From: an uncultured Clostridia bacterium
Lineage (GTDB): Bacteria > Bacillota > Clostridia > Oscillospirales > Acutalibacteraceae
Reading direction: 5' to 3'
Assembly: GCA_904397895.1 (NCBI GenBank)
Contig: CAJFOZ010000016.1
Coordinates: forward strand, 1-64,000
Length of the DNA stretch: 64,000 bases
A program made the translations under genes and the position numbers. Below the pieces are notes generated by a model. It had not been told where the DNA came from and made no database searches. It saw only the letters and a program-made list of their open reading frames with translations. The first letter of the stretch is position 1, and each line of letters begins with the position of its first letter. Below, one piece after another: positions 44,296 through 52,889 of the stretch.

Positions 44296-44736
44296 TTAGA
44301 TATGTGCGAGATCCGATTCCTGAAGAAGCGGGACACCGTTTGCTTGCAGGGTAGCGATGGCGCGCTCGTTGTCGTTGACGCGCAGGATGATGTAAGCTGT
44401 GTTATCATGCTCATGGTCGCGGCCAATGGACGGATAGAGGTATTCAATGCTGATGCCTGCATCCGACAGGATCTTGACTGCATGGGCAAATCCACCTACC
44501 TGATCGGGGATGGAAACAGCGATCACCTGGGTCAGAGAAACGGTCAATCCAGCATCCTTCAGGATCTGTTTGGCATTTTCCGGATTGCTGACGATAAGAC
44601 GAAGGATGCCAAAATCAGTGGTATCCGCCATGCAGAGGGCACGGATATGGATTCCTGCATCGGCCAAAATGGTGGAAATTTCCGATAGCCGGCCTTCTTT
44701 GTTCTCCACAAAAACAGATATCTGCTTGATTGTCAT
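44296..44736 (-). CDS. tandem ACT-domain protein
   Basis: A 146-aa protein composed of two ACT domains: IKQISVFVENKEGRLSEISTILADAGIHIRALCM (1-70) and VIAVSIPDQVGGFAHAVKILSDAGISIEYLYPS (about 72-146). ACT domains bind amino acids, so it probably senses an aromatic amino acid. It lies last in the aromatic 2-oxo acid operon, 33 nt after iorB, and homologues are regularly found beside IorAB and PaaK in Clostridia. A regulatory role is inferred. Confidence 0.9.
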   Translation of the reverse strand: MTIKQISVFVENKEGRLSEISTILADAGIHIRALCMADTTDFGILRLIVSNPENAKQILKDAGLTVSLTQVIAVSIPDQVGGFAHAVKILSDAGISIEYLYPSIGRDHEHDNTAYIILRVNDNERAIATLQANGVPLLQESDLAHI

Positions 44737-44769
44737 ACAGATAACCCCTCTTTCTATCGGTAAAACGGT

Positions 44770-45348
44770 TTACAGTCGATAGCCCAAATCAAAGGCTTTG
44801 AGATTCAACTCGGTAAATTTAGCTGGGACGGTCTGACGGATGGTCTCCTGCCAATGGTCGTAATCGATGTCCAGACTGCGGGCCATAACGCCCATCAGTA
44901 CCACATTGACAGCTTTTTCTGAACCAGCTTCCTTGGCCAAGGACAAAGCGTCAATAGCAGTGACATCCACACCAGCTTCCTCCAGGCGATCCAAAAGGCC
45001 CTCCGGGTATTTGGCGGCTCCGGTGATGACCGGCATAGGATCCATACATTGGGTATTGATTACCATCTTGCCGCCCTTTTTCAGATAGGGAAGCCAGCGG
45101 GCCGCCTCCAACTGCTCAAAGGACACAATGACGTCGGCTTCGCCCTTTTCGATGACGGGGGAGTAGACCTTTTCATTTTCGCCCCAACGGACGTAAGTGA
45201 CCACCGAACCGCCGCGCTGGGACATCCCGTGAACTTCCGAAACCTTGACGTCAAAACCGCGGGAGAGTAGGGCATTGCCCAACAATTTGCTGGCCAAAAG
45301 CGTACCCTGGCCGCCTACGCCTACAATCATGATACTTTTTACACCCAT
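44770..45348 (-). CDS. iorB: indolepyruvate:ferredoxin oxidoreductase beta subunit
   Basis: A 192-aa gamma-type 2-oxoacid oxidoreductase subunit: IMIVGVGGQGTLLASKLLGNALLSRGFDVKVSEVHGMSQRGGSV is the family start, followed by VIVSFEQLEAARWLPYLKKGG. With IorA it oxidatively decarboxylates aryl pyruvates to aryl-acetyl-CoA, reducing ferredoxin. Three bases separate it from iorA. The short length is normal. Confidence 0.95.
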   Translation of the reverse strand: MGVKSIMIVGVGGQGTLLASKLLGNALLSRGFDVKVSEVHGMSQRGGSVVTYVRWGENEKVYSPVIEKGEADVIVSFEQLEAARWLPYLKKGGKMVINTQCMDPMPVITGAAKYPEGLLDRLEEAGVDVTAIDALSLAKEAGSEKAVNVVLMGVMARSLDIDYDHWQETIRQTVPAKFTELNLKAFDLGYRL

Positions 45349-45351
45349 GGA

Positions 45352-47094
45352 TTATTGAACCTCCCCTGCGCCAATGGCGCCAAATTTACAGAGCTGTTTG
45401 CATACGTTGCATCCAACACACTGTGTCTGGGAAATCTCAGCCTTTTTGTTGTGGATGGAGATGGCCGGGCAGCCGATGGACAAGCAGGATTTGCAACCGA
45501 TGCATTTGTCCTGATCCACCTTAAAAGGCGGATTGTGCTTTACGTATTTGAGCAATGCGCAAGGACGGCGGGAGATGATCATAGAAGGTTCATCCACAGC
45601 CAACTCCTCGTCGATCACCCGCATGGTCTCCTCCAAATTATAGGGGTCCACCACGCGGACCCGATTGATGCCCACAGCGTTCGCCAATTTCTCCAAACTG
45701 ACGGCTGCGGTGGGATCACCCTTAATGGTATAACCGGTGGTGGGGTTCTGCTGGTGGCCGGTCATACCGGTGATGGAGTTATCCAACACAATGACCTTGG
45801 AGATGCCTTTGTTGTAAGCAATGTCGATCAGGCTTGTGATACCCGAGTGGATGAAGGTGGAGTCGCCGATGACCGCCACCGCCTTGTGAGCTTGTTCTTC
45901 ACCGCGGGCAATGTTATAGCCGTGCAGGCTGGAGACGGATGCACCCATACACACGCAAGCGTCGATGGCGCTCAGGGGGGCGGAGGCGCCTAAGGTGTAG
46001 CAGCCGATATCGCCGCTTACATAGACCTTTTTGCGTTTTAAAGCGTAGAAGAGGCCCCGGTGAGGACATCCTGCACACATAACCGGAGGACGGACAGGGA
46101 TCTCCACATCCTGAAGCTGTACATATTCCTTTTTCTCGCCCAGGATTTTTTCCGCTACAATGGACTGATTGATTTCACCCAGCAGGGAGAAGGTATCTTT
46201 TCCGTGAACCTGGATGCCGTGTTTGCGGCAATGGGTTTCGATGATGTCGTCCAGCTCTTCCACTACATATACCGTGTCGCACTGGGCGGCAAAGTTGCGG
46301 ATCAGCTCCACCGGCAGGGGATTGACCATACCCAATTTTAAATAAGAAGCTTTGTCTCCCAAAGCCTCCCTGGCATAATCATAGGACGCACCGGAGGTAA
46401 TGATACCGATGCGGGTATCTCCCATCTCGACACGGTTGATGGAGGCTGTTTCCGCCCATTGGGTAAGCTTTCTGGTGCGTTCCTCCACCACCGCGTGGCG
46501 GCCGCGGGCCATGGCCGGCATCATAACGTATTTCTGAGGATCTTTTTTGTATTCTTTCAGCTCCAGTTCCTGACGATCCGATGTCTCCACCAAACTGCGG
46601 GAATGGGAGATACGGGTGGAAAGGCGGAGCATACAGGGGACGTCGAACTGCTCGCTAATCTCGTAAGCCAGTTTTGCAAAAGCCAAACATTCCTCCGAAT
46701 CCGACGGTTCCAGCATGGGAACCTTAGAGGCGATGGCATGATGACGGGAATCCTGTTCATTCTGGGAGGAATGCATACCGGGATCGTCGGCCACCGCGAT
46801 GACCATACCGGCATTGACGCCGGTGTAGGAAGCGGTATACAACGGGTCGGCCGCCACGTTAAGGCCCACGTGTTTCATGCCGCAGAAGGACCGTGCGCCG
46901 CCTATCGACGCTCCAATGGCCACTTCCATCGCGACCTTTTCATTGGGAGCCCATTCGCTGTACATGTCGTCATAAGTGGCGGCAAATTCGGTGATTTCCG
47001 TACTGGGAGTTCCAGGATAACTGGATACGACCCGGCATCCCGCTTCGTATAATCCGCGGGCCACCGCTTCGTTACCAAGCATTAATTTTTTCAC
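45352..47094 (-). CDS. iorA: indolepyruvate:ferredoxin oxidoreductase alpha subunit
   Basis: A 580-aa thiamine-diphosphate subunit. The N-terminal pyrimidine-binding part has GNEAVARGLYEAGCRVVSSYPGTPSTEI; the ThDP/Mg site is GDSTFIHSGITSLIDIAYN; two [4Fe-4S] ferredoxin motifs, CIGCKSCLSIGCP and CVGCNVCKQLC, close the protein. It converts indolepyruvate, phenylpyruvate or hydroxyphenylpyruvate to the CoA thioester with ferredoxin reduction during amino acid fermentation. paaK lies upstream across a hairpin. Confidence 0.96.
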   Translation of the reverse strand: MKKLMLGNEAVARGLYEAGCRVVSSYPGTPSTEITEFAATYDDMYSEWAPNEKVAMEVAIGASIGGARSFCGMKHVGLNVAADPLYTASYTGVNAGMVIAVADDPGMHSSQNEQDSRHHAIASKVPMLEPSDSEECLAFAKLAYEISEQFDVPCMLRLSTRISHSRSLVETSDRQELELKEYKKDPQKYVMMPAMARGRHAVVEERTRKLTQWAETASINRVEMGDTRIGIITSGASYDYAREALGDKASYLKLGMVNPLPVELIRNFAAQCDTVYVVEELDDIIETHCRKHGIQVHGKDTFSLLGEINQSIVAEKILGEKKEYVQLQDVEIPVRPPVMCAGCPHRGLFYALKRKKVYVSGDIGCYTLGASAPLSAIDACVCMGASVSSLHGYNIARGEEQAHKAVAVIGDSTFIHSGITSLIDIAYNKGISKVIVLDNSITGMTGHQQNPTTGYTIKGDPTAAVSLEKLANAVGINRVRVVDPYNLEETMRVIDEELAVDEPSMIISRRPCALLKYVKHNPPFKVDQDKCIGCKSCLSIGCPAISIHNKKAEISQTQCVGCNVCKQLCKFGAIGAGEVQ

Positions 47095-47130
47095 AATAGG
47101 TACCTCCGATTATCATCTAATCTCACATCA

Positions 47131-47170
47131 AAAGGCGGCCTGCCGCATATTGGGACAGCAAGCCTCCTTT
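47131..47170 (-). terminator. hairpin between paaK and iorA
   Basis: On the minus strand AAAGGAGGCTTGC (47170-47158) pairs with GCAGGCCGCCTTT (47143-47131), 13 bp with one mismatch and one wobble, followed by TTGATG. It may be a partial terminator separating paaK from iorAB. Confidence 0.7.
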
Positions 47171-47185
47171 TTCGACGGTTCTCTT

Positions 47186-48496
47186 TTATTTTAAACTGTT
47201 TTCCCCACGCAGGTCAAGGATTCGTTTTGCCTTCCCTTGGAATCGTTCCAATGTCTTGGGTTCCACTAAGCTGACCTTGGTCTCGATGCCCAGGATGCTC
47301 TTGAGCTGATCGTGGATCTTCCGCTGTAATTTTTCAAGCTCGCTGTAGCTTTCCAGCAGTGCGCCGTTGATGAGTTCCACCTTAACTTCCAAGGTGTCGG
47401 CAAAGCCCTCCCGGCGGACCACCAATTGATAGTGGGGGCCGATATGCTCCATCCCGATGAGGACGCTTTCCACCTGGGAGGGGAAGACGTTGACGCCGCG
47501 GATTTTCAGCATATCGTCGGTACGGCCCGTCACTTTATCCATACGGCAGTGGGTACGGCCGCATGCACACGGTTCGTAGTTGAGGCGGGAAATGTCCTTG
47601 GTACGGTAGCGCAACATGGGGAATCCCTCTTTGGTCAGGGTTGTGACCACCAGTTCGCCTTGTTCGCCAGGGGCCTTAGGCTGCAGGGTAACGGGATCAA
47701 TAATCTCCGGATAGTAGTGGTCCTCCGCGAAGTGCAGGCCTTGCCGCATCTCGCATTCGCCCGACACGCCGGGGCCCATCAATTCGCTAAGGCCATAGTT
47801 GTCGGTAGCGAAAAGGCCCCAATTCTTTTCAATCTGGCTGCGCATCTCAGGCGTGCATCCTTCCGAACCAAAGAGGCCGATGCGCAGATGATAGTCGCTC
47901 ATAGGCTCGTCGCCTTCCAAAGCGCATTCGCTCATATACAGGGCATAGGAGGGGGTGGATACCAGGCCTGTAACCTTCATATCCCGCAGCATCATAAGCT
48001 GTTTCTGGGTATTGCCAGCCGAGGCGGGGATCACAGCGCAGCCAATGCGCTCCAAACCGTAATGAAGGCCCAAAGCGCCGGTGAACAATCCGTAGCCAAA
48101 GGAGATTTGGAACACATCCTCAGACGTGACGCCCACAGCCGTAGCCAATCGTGCGATTTGATCGGCCCAGTTGTTGAGATCGTTTTTGGTATATCCCACG
48201 ACGGTGGGTTTACCGGTGGTGCCGGAGGAAGCGTGGATCCGGACGATTTTGCTCATGGGGACGGCAAAAAGGCCGTTGGGATAATTGTCGCGAATATCGG
48301 TCTTATTGGTGTAGGGGATATACTGGATATCGGACAATGTTTTAATTTTCTCGGCAGTCACGCCGGCTTCGCCCAGCCGTTTTGCATAGAAGGGGACGTT
48401 GCGGATACAGTAATCCACTATCCAACGCAGCCGTTCCAACTGCAACTCCTCCAGCTTAGGGCGAGGCATTGTTTCCAAGTCTTTTTGCCAAAACAT
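47186..48496 (-). CDS. paaK: phenylacetate--CoA ligase
   Basis: A 436-aa adenylate-forming enzyme. The P-loop is IHASSGTTGKPTVVGYT (around 88-104); YGLFTGALGLHYG, SEGCTPEMR and MLKIRGVNVFPSQVE are typical of PaaK. With IorAB upstream in metabolism it could run toward acid and ATP, harvesting energy from aryl-acetyl-CoA, or activate imported aryl acids. GAGGTG precedes the ATG. It has a possible promoter of its own and a leader hairpin. Confidence 0.94.
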   Translation of the reverse strand: MFWQKDLETMPRPKLEELQLERLRWIVDYCIRNVPFYAKRLGEAGVTAEKIKTLSDIQYIPYTNKTDIRDNYPNGLFAVPMSKIVRIHASSGTTGKPTVVGYTKNDLNNWADQIARLATAVGVTSEDVFQISFGYGLFTGALGLHYGLERIGCAVIPASAGNTQKQLMMLRDMKVTGLVSTPSYALYMSECALEGDEPMSDYHLRIGLFGSEGCTPEMRSQIEKNWGLFATDNYGLSELMGPGVSGECEMRQGLHFAEDHYYPEIIDPVTLQPKAPGEQGELVVTTLTKEGFPMLRYRTKDISRLNYEPCACGRTHCRMDKVTGRTDDMLKIRGVNVFPSQVESVLIGMEHIGPHYQLVVRREGFADTLEVKVELINGALLESYSELEKLQRKIHDQLKSILGIETKVSLVEPKTLERFQGKAKRILDLRGENSLK

Positions 48497-48527
48497 GTAA
48501 GCACCTCATTTTATCGTTAAAATCAAG

Positions 48528-48565
48528 GTTGTAGGACCAAAGCCAAGCGACTTTGATCCTACAAC
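48528..48565 (-). terminator. hairpin between symporter and paaK
   Basis: GTTGTAGGACCAAAG (48528-48542) and CTTTGATCCTACAAC (48551-48565) form a 15-bp stem with one mismatch; on the minus strand CTTGATTTT follows. It ends symporter transcription, and, lying downstream of the putative paaK promoter, could also attenuate paaK. Confidence 0.75.
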
Positions 48566-48570
48566 AAAAC

Positions 48571-48599
48571 TATAAAATATCCATATTTGTCCTTTTCAA
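48571..48599 (-). promoter_or_regulatory. possible paaK promoter
   Basis: On the minus strand TTGAAA (48599-48594), 17-bp spacer, TTTATA (48576-48571). The -10 is imperfect. Confidence 0.45.
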
Positions 48600-48688
48600 A
48601 GGCACAGGCACCTAAAAAATCATATTAGTTCTATTTTGCCATACTTTTCAACTTTTTTCAAGCACCTATTTGTTTGAAATGCTAAGAA

Positions 48689-50224
48689 TTATTGGGAATC
48701 GGCCGTTTTTGCGTAAAAAGCGTCGTTTTTTGCCGCGCTCTTCCATTTGAGGGAACGCGCTATCAAGCTGACGACAATGCTCAATACCATGGATCCGGCC
48801 ATAGCGATGACGCCGTTAATGGGGGCATTGGGCAGCTTAAACACGCCGGTATCCATCATAATCGGGATGGCGTCAATGAGATTGAGGCCGATGCAGAGAA
48901 TGAGTCCACCGGCCATACCGGCCCAGGCGCCTGCGCGGTTCATGCCCTTCCAGTAGAGGGAGAGGAGGTACGGAGCCAGGAAGCTGCCGGCGATGGCTCC
49001 CCAGGAGAAGGACATCAGATTGATAATGGCGTCAATCTTAAAAACGGCCACTACATAGGAGAACACGATAAAAGCAAAACACAGGATCCGGGTGAGCAGC
49101 AATGTGTTTTTCTTGCTCATATTAGGAGCCAACGTACCGTGGATCAAGTCCATGGATACCGATGAAGCTGAAGTAAGGGTAAGTCCCGAAAGAGTGGACA
49201 CCGAAGCCGACAAGATCAGAACCAGCACAATGCCTAAAAGCAGCGTGGGAAGTTGGAGGTTAGAATCCATCAGCATGGTGGGAACCACTGCGTCGAAGTC
49301 TGGAGTGCCGCTGGCAGTGAGGGGAGGGGTATCCATGAAAGCACGGGACAGCGAACCAATGTAGTAAGCGCCGCCGGAGATCAGCAGGGCAAAAAACGTA
49401 GAGATGACCGTACCCCGTTTGACTTCCCCGTCGCCTTTGATCCCATAGAATTTGTGGATCATCTGGGGAAGTCCCCAGGTGCCAATGGAGGTTAGCAGGA
49501 TCAACGCGATGAGGTTCTTGGTTTGAGTCCCATCCAGATAGGCGATACCGGCATCCTTCATTTTATTCCAGATTTCGTTCAATCCCTCCACGCCGTTGAC
49601 CGGGGCATGGAAGGTCATATACACCAGCAGGATCACGACGCCTACAATCATAATGAGGCCCTGGACAAAATCGGCCTTCAAGGTTGCCAGATATCCGCCC
49701 AGCACCAAAGAAATCGCGGCGGCAATGGCGATGATGGCAGTACATACCTCATAAGGGATGTGGAGCACTTGCTCACAGAGATAACCTAGGCCGGTGTAAA
49801 CCGAAGCCGAATAGGGAATCATGAAGACAAAGATAATCAAAGCGGAAAAAATCTTCATATTTTTGGATTGGTACCGTTTTTCAAACAGCTGAGGCATCGA
49901 GCTGATTTTGAGCCGTTGAGTGACTTCACGTGTGCGCCGTGCCAAAATAAACCAGGCCAGCATTGATCCAATCAAAGCATTGCCGACGCCGATCAGCACC
50001 GCCCAAAACCCAAAATTCCATCCGGAATTACCGGCATAACCGATCATCACCACAGCGGAAAAATAAGTGGCCCCATAAGAAAGCGCTGTAATCCAAGCGC
50101 CTGCGTTACGTCCGCCCACTGTGAAATTTTCGATGCTGTCCGCCTTTTTGGCCGTGACAAGGCCTGTCGCCAGCATCAGTACTGCATACAGCGCAATGAC
50201 GACATAGATGATCCAGTTACCCAT
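48689..50224 (-). CDS. sodium:solute symporter (SSS family)
   Basis: A 511-aa transporter with about 13 membrane helices. The start YVVIALYAVLMLATGLVTAKK, the motif FTVGGRNAGAWITALSYGATYFSAVVMIGYAG and the Na+-site region TLSGLTLTSASSVSMDL are SSS hallmarks (PutP-like). The substrate is not readable from sequence; a neighbouring aromatic acid operon suggests amino or aryl acids. It has its own promoter and is followed by a hairpin before paaK. Confidence 0.92.
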   Translation of the reverse strand: MGNWIIYVVIALYAVLMLATGLVTAKKADSIENFTVGGRNAGAWITALSYGATYFSAVVMIGYAGNSGWNFGFWAVLIGVGNALIGSMLAWFILARRTREVTQRLKISSMPQLFEKRYQSKNMKIFSALIIFVFMIPYSASVYTGLGYLCEQVLHIPYEVCTAIIAIAAAISLVLGGYLATLKADFVQGLIMIVGVVILLVYMTFHAPVNGVEGLNEIWNKMKDAGIAYLDGTQTKNLIALILLTSIGTWGLPQMIHKFYGIKGDGEVKRGTVISTFFALLISGGAYYIGSLSRAFMDTPPLTASGTPDFDAVVPTMLMDSNLQLPTLLLGIVLVLILSASVSTLSGLTLTSASSVSMDLIHGTLAPNMSKKNTLLLTRILCFAFIVFSYVVAVFKIDAIINLMSFSWGAIAGSFLAPYLLSLYWKGMNRAGAWAGMAGGLILCIGLNLIDAIPIMMDTGVFKLPNAPINGVIAMAGSMVLSIVVSLIARSLKWKSAAKNDAFYAKTADSQ

Positions 50225-50301
50225 TGTAATCCCTTCTTCTCTTTCGATTTAGCGCTTTAAACCTTCGATGCTTTTGCTCGGTAAAGCAGCTGGTAGCCAT
50301 T

Positions 50302-50330
50302 AGTATACTAGAAATTCCCTAAAAATGCAA
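50302..50330 (-). promoter_or_regulatory. promoter of symporter gene
   Basis: On the minus strand TTGCAT (50330-50325), 17-bp spacer, TATACT (50307-50302), about 78 nt before the ATG. Confidence 0.75.
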
Positions 50331-50564
50331 GTGCTATTTTCCAAGTTCTATCACTTTTCCTGTAAATTTTACAAAATAAAACCCATCCAATCTGGATAGC
50401 CAAACTATTCTCCTAGAACCGATCATAAAAAATAGGGAGTGGATGCTTACATTTGTTGTCTAAATGCATCCAAACACGCGAGTTTTCCCCAGCACATCCT
50501 AAAAAGCAAAATACTGGTGTTTTTTCACCCTTTCTTTTTGCATGGGGTAGAACGCCTGTCTCGG
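50331..50564. other. intergenic region between divergent symporter and tgt
   Basis: AT-rich, no supported gene. A 66-codon open frame from 50453 has no binding site and is not considered real. Beyond the two flanking promoters I see no structure in this stretch. Confidence 0.5.
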
Positions 50565-50593
50565 TTGACTTTTGGCCACAAAGCCGATATAAT
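50565..50593 (+). promoter_or_regulatory. promoter of tgt
   Basis: TTGACT (50565-50570), 17-bp spacer, TATAAT (50588-50593). Confidence 0.85.
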
Positions 50594-50600
50594 TTGATGC

Positions 50601-50675
50601 AAACAGCGGCATGCAGGAAAAAGCTGGATGTGTCGCTGTTTTGTCCTGGTTAGGGCAGTTGCCCTTCCGGGAAAG
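50601..50675 (+). promoter_or_regulatory. two-hairpin leader of tgt
   Basis: AACAGCG and CGCTGTT close a long hairpin (about 50601-50642) ending in TTTTGTCC, and a second stem TCCTGG/CCGGGA encloses GGGCA/TGCCC (50644-50673). It resembles an attenuator, but no preQ1 riboswitch core was recognised. Confidence 0.45.
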
Positions 50676-50701
50676 AAGTCGATAAAATGAGGTTATTCTT
50701 T

Positions 50702-51832
50702 ATGTACCAACTCCTAAAAAAAGAAGGCGCCGCACGGCGCGGGCAATTTGATACCGTCCACGGCAGCGTGCAGACGCCGGCTTTCATGAATGTAGCTACT
50801 GCGGGGGCTATCAAAGGCGCTGTGTCGGCCCATGATCTGGTTGATCTCAAATGCCAAGTGATGCTTTGCAATACCTATCATCTTCATCTGAGGCCAGGGG
50901 ACAAGCTGGTTCACGACTTTGGCGGCCTGCATCCCTTTACCGGATGGCAAGGCCCTATTTTGACCGACAGTGGTGGATTCCAGGTATTTTCCCTCTCCAA
51001 GCTGCGCAAGATCAAGGAAGAGGGGGTGCACTTTTCCTCCCATATCGATGGGCGTAAAATCTTTATGGGCCCGGAAGAAAGCATGCAGATTCAATCCCAC
51101 TTAGGATCCACCATCGCTATGGCCTTTGACGAATGCATCGAGAACCCATCGCCATACGATTATGTGGCCAACTCCTGCGCCCGGACCGTGCGCTGGTTAA
51201 AACGGTGCCGGGAAGAGATGGCCCGTTTGAATGGTTTAGCAGACACGTTAAACCCCAAACAGATGCTGTTTGGCATCAACCAAGGCGGCACGTTCGACGA
51301 CCTGCGCATAGAACATATGCAGGAGATCGCATCGCTGGATTTAGACGGTTATGCCATCGGCGGTTTGGCGGTGGGGGAGCCGGCGGAGGATATGTACCGC
51401 ATCATCAGCGCAGTAGAACCTTTTATGCCGGCAAATAAGCCCCGGTATCTGATGGGAGTGGGGACGCCAGTCAATATCCTAGAAGCCGTGCATCGCGGCG
51501 TGGATCTTTTCGACTGCGTCATGCCTACGCGGAATGGACGTCATGCCCATGTATTTACCTGGGACGGCATCCGGAACCTGCTCAATGAAAAGTATCAGCT
51601 GGATCACGCTCCCATTGATGAACACTGTGATTGCCCCACTTGCCGCCGGTATTCCCGAGCCTATTTGCGGCATCTGTTTAAAAGTGGCGAGATGCTGGCT
51701 ATGCGATTGTGCGTGATGCATAACTTGTATTTTTATAATACTCTGTTGGAACGTATCCGAAAGGCTTTGGACGAGGATCGGTTTGAAACCTTTTATCAGA
51801 CCTACCGTCCTGTGCTGGACAAACGCATTTGA
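50702..51832 (+). CDS. tgt: tRNA-guanine transglycosylase (queuine synthesis)
   Basis: A 376-aa enzyme swapping guanine 34 of GUN-anticodon tRNAs for preQ1. Conserved parts are TPAFMNVATAGAIKG, LCNTYHLHLRPG, ILTDSGGFQVFSLSKLRKI, the catalytic region DCVMPTRNGRHAHVFTWDG, and the zinc site CDCPTCRRYSRAYLRH. ATG 50702 (MYQLLKKEG) is preferred because GAGG lies 9 nt upstream; ATG 50687 is the alternative. queA, often adjacent, is not here. yajC follows, as is common. Confidence 0.95.
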   Translation: MYQLLKKEGAARRGQFDTVHGSVQTPAFMNVATAGAIKGAVSAHDLVDLKCQVMLCNTYHLHLRPGDKLVHDFGGLHPFTGWQGPILTDSGGFQVFSLSKLRKIKEEGVHFSSHIDGRKIFMGPEESMQIQSHLGSTIAMAFDECIENPSPYDYVANSCARTVRWLKRCREEMARLNGLADTLNPKQMLFGINQGGTFDDLRIEHMQEIASLDLDGYAIGGLAVGEPAEDMYRIISAVEPFMPANKPRYLMGVGTPVNILEAVHRGVDLFDCVMPTRNGRHAHVFTWDGIRNLLNEKYQLDHAPIDEHCDCPTCRRYSRAYLRHLFKSGEMLAMRLCVMHNLYFYNTLLERIRKALDEDRFETFYQTYRPVLDKRI

Positions 51833-51894
51833 CAATTTGACAGATGGAAGATCGGTAGGGCGGATAACAAGGAAAAATTTTATGAAAAAACAAC

Positions 51895-51923
51895 TTGCTA
51901 CCGTCCCTATTTCCAGATATAAT
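51895..51923 (+). promoter_or_regulatory. promoter of yajC
   Basis: TTGCTA (51895-51900), 17-bp spacer, TATAAT (51918-51923), 31 nt before the ATG. Confidence 0.8.
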
Positions 51924-51954
51924 GAAGTGTAATATTGTTGGAGGTGTAAAGTTA

Positions 51955-52359
51955 ATGATCGAAACTCAATTGCTTGAGACAACCGCAGCCACTGGCAACA
52001 ACACAATGGGTATGATTTTAAACTTCGGTTTGATCGCCATTTTGTTGGTGCTGATGTACTTCGTCATGATCCGTCCCCAGAGGAAACGCCAGAAGGAAGA
52101 GCAGAGAATGCGTGATGAACTGGAGGTCGGCGATGAGATCGTCACCATCGGCGGTATCATGGGCAAGGTGCTCAGCATTCGCGAGGACTCCATCCTCATT
52201 GAAACCGGCGCTGACCGCGACAAGATCCGCATCATGAAATGGGCCATCCAGACAAACAATTCGCGCATGCCTGCGGACACCAAGGCAAGCGATAAAAAGA
52301 AGGCCGAGGAGAAAAAGTCCGACGAGAAGCTGGACAAAAAAGGCGACGAAAAGAAATAA
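51955..52359 (+). CDS. yajC: preprotein translocase subunit YajC
   Basis: A 134-aa Sec accessory protein: one membrane helix (MGMILNFGLIAILLVLMYFVMIRPQRKRQKE), the soluble part LEVGDEIVTIGGIMGKVLSI, and a long Lys/Glu/Asp-rich tail. GGAGGTG is 8 nt upstream of ATG 51955. YajC associates with SecDF; secD and secF are not in the window. It is followed closely by the TIGR04086 gene and the SCIFF locus. Confidence 0.95.
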   Translation: MIETQLLETTAATGNNTMGMILNFGLIAILLVLMYFVMIRPQRKRQKEEQRMRDELEVGDEIVTIGGIMGKVLSIREDSILIETGADRDKIRIMKWAIQTNNSRMPADTKASDKKKAEEKKSDEKLDKKGDEKK

Positions 52360-52411
52360 GTATAACCCTGCTTTTCCCTGCATATGATTGGGACATGAGG
52401 AGGGGAATGCC

Positions 52412-52816
52412 ATGAGAACCGATCGAGTGAATTCCGACCAGGGGCGTATTTTTTCCAAAGTACGTCCGGTGTTGCTGGGCCTTTCAGCCGGGGCGGTGGT
52501 TCTGGCTGTGGCCCTCATCGCTTTTTCCGCGTTGCTGACTGCCCAGAGTTCTCCGCAAGCCATGATTTCACCCTTGTCTATTGTGGCGTCCATTTTAGGA
52601 GCGCTGGCGGCGGGCCTGGTAACCGCTCGTCTGACGGGGCGGCAAGGCGCTTTATACGGCGCTATTACAGGACTTTTGCTTTTTGGTATCCTGTTTGCCA
52701 TCAGTTTGATCACATGGCACGAGCAGTTCGACGTCCAGACCATTGTCCGCTTGGCTGCCATGGTCCTAGCCGGTACATTGGGCGGTATTCTGGGTGTAAA
52801 CCTAAAAAAACGGTAA
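52412..52816 (+). CDS. TIGR04086-type small membrane protein
   Basis: A 134-aa protein with four membrane helices: RPVLLGLSAGAVVLAVALIAFSALLT, MISPLSIVASILGALAAGLVTARL, ALYGAITGLLLFGILFAISLI and VRLAAMVLAGTLGGILGV. Pattern and position between yajC and the SCIFF genes fit the TIGR04086 family of Clostridia, whose function is unknown. ATG 52412 follows GAGGAGGGG. It could assist peptide export, but nothing in the sequence proves this. Confidence 0.82.
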   Translation: MRTDRVNSDQGRIFSKVRPVLLGLSAGAVVLAVALIAFSALLTAQSSPQAMISPLSIVASILGALAAGLVTARLTGRQGALYGAITGLLLFGILFAISLITWHEQFDVQTIVRLAAMVLAGTLGGILGVNLKKR

Positions 52817-52823
52817 ATTTTGT

Positions 52824-52852
52824 TTGAAATTGATTTTTTGTTGTGCTATACT
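52824..52852 (+). promoter_or_regulatory. promoter of scfA
   Basis: TTGAAA (52824-52829), 17-bp spacer, TATACT (52847-52852), 37 nt before scfA. Confidence 0.8.
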
Positions 52853-52889
52853 ACAGATATCGAAGTTTTAGTGGAAGGAGGACTTTCAA

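Noticed and set aside
47131..47170. Insertion-sequence-like inverted repeat between paaK and iorA
   Set aside because: Only one hairpin with terminator features; no transposase or flanking duplication.
50453..50653. 66-codon frame in the symporter/tgt gap
   Set aside because: It overlaps the tgt promoter and leader hairpin and lacks a binding site.
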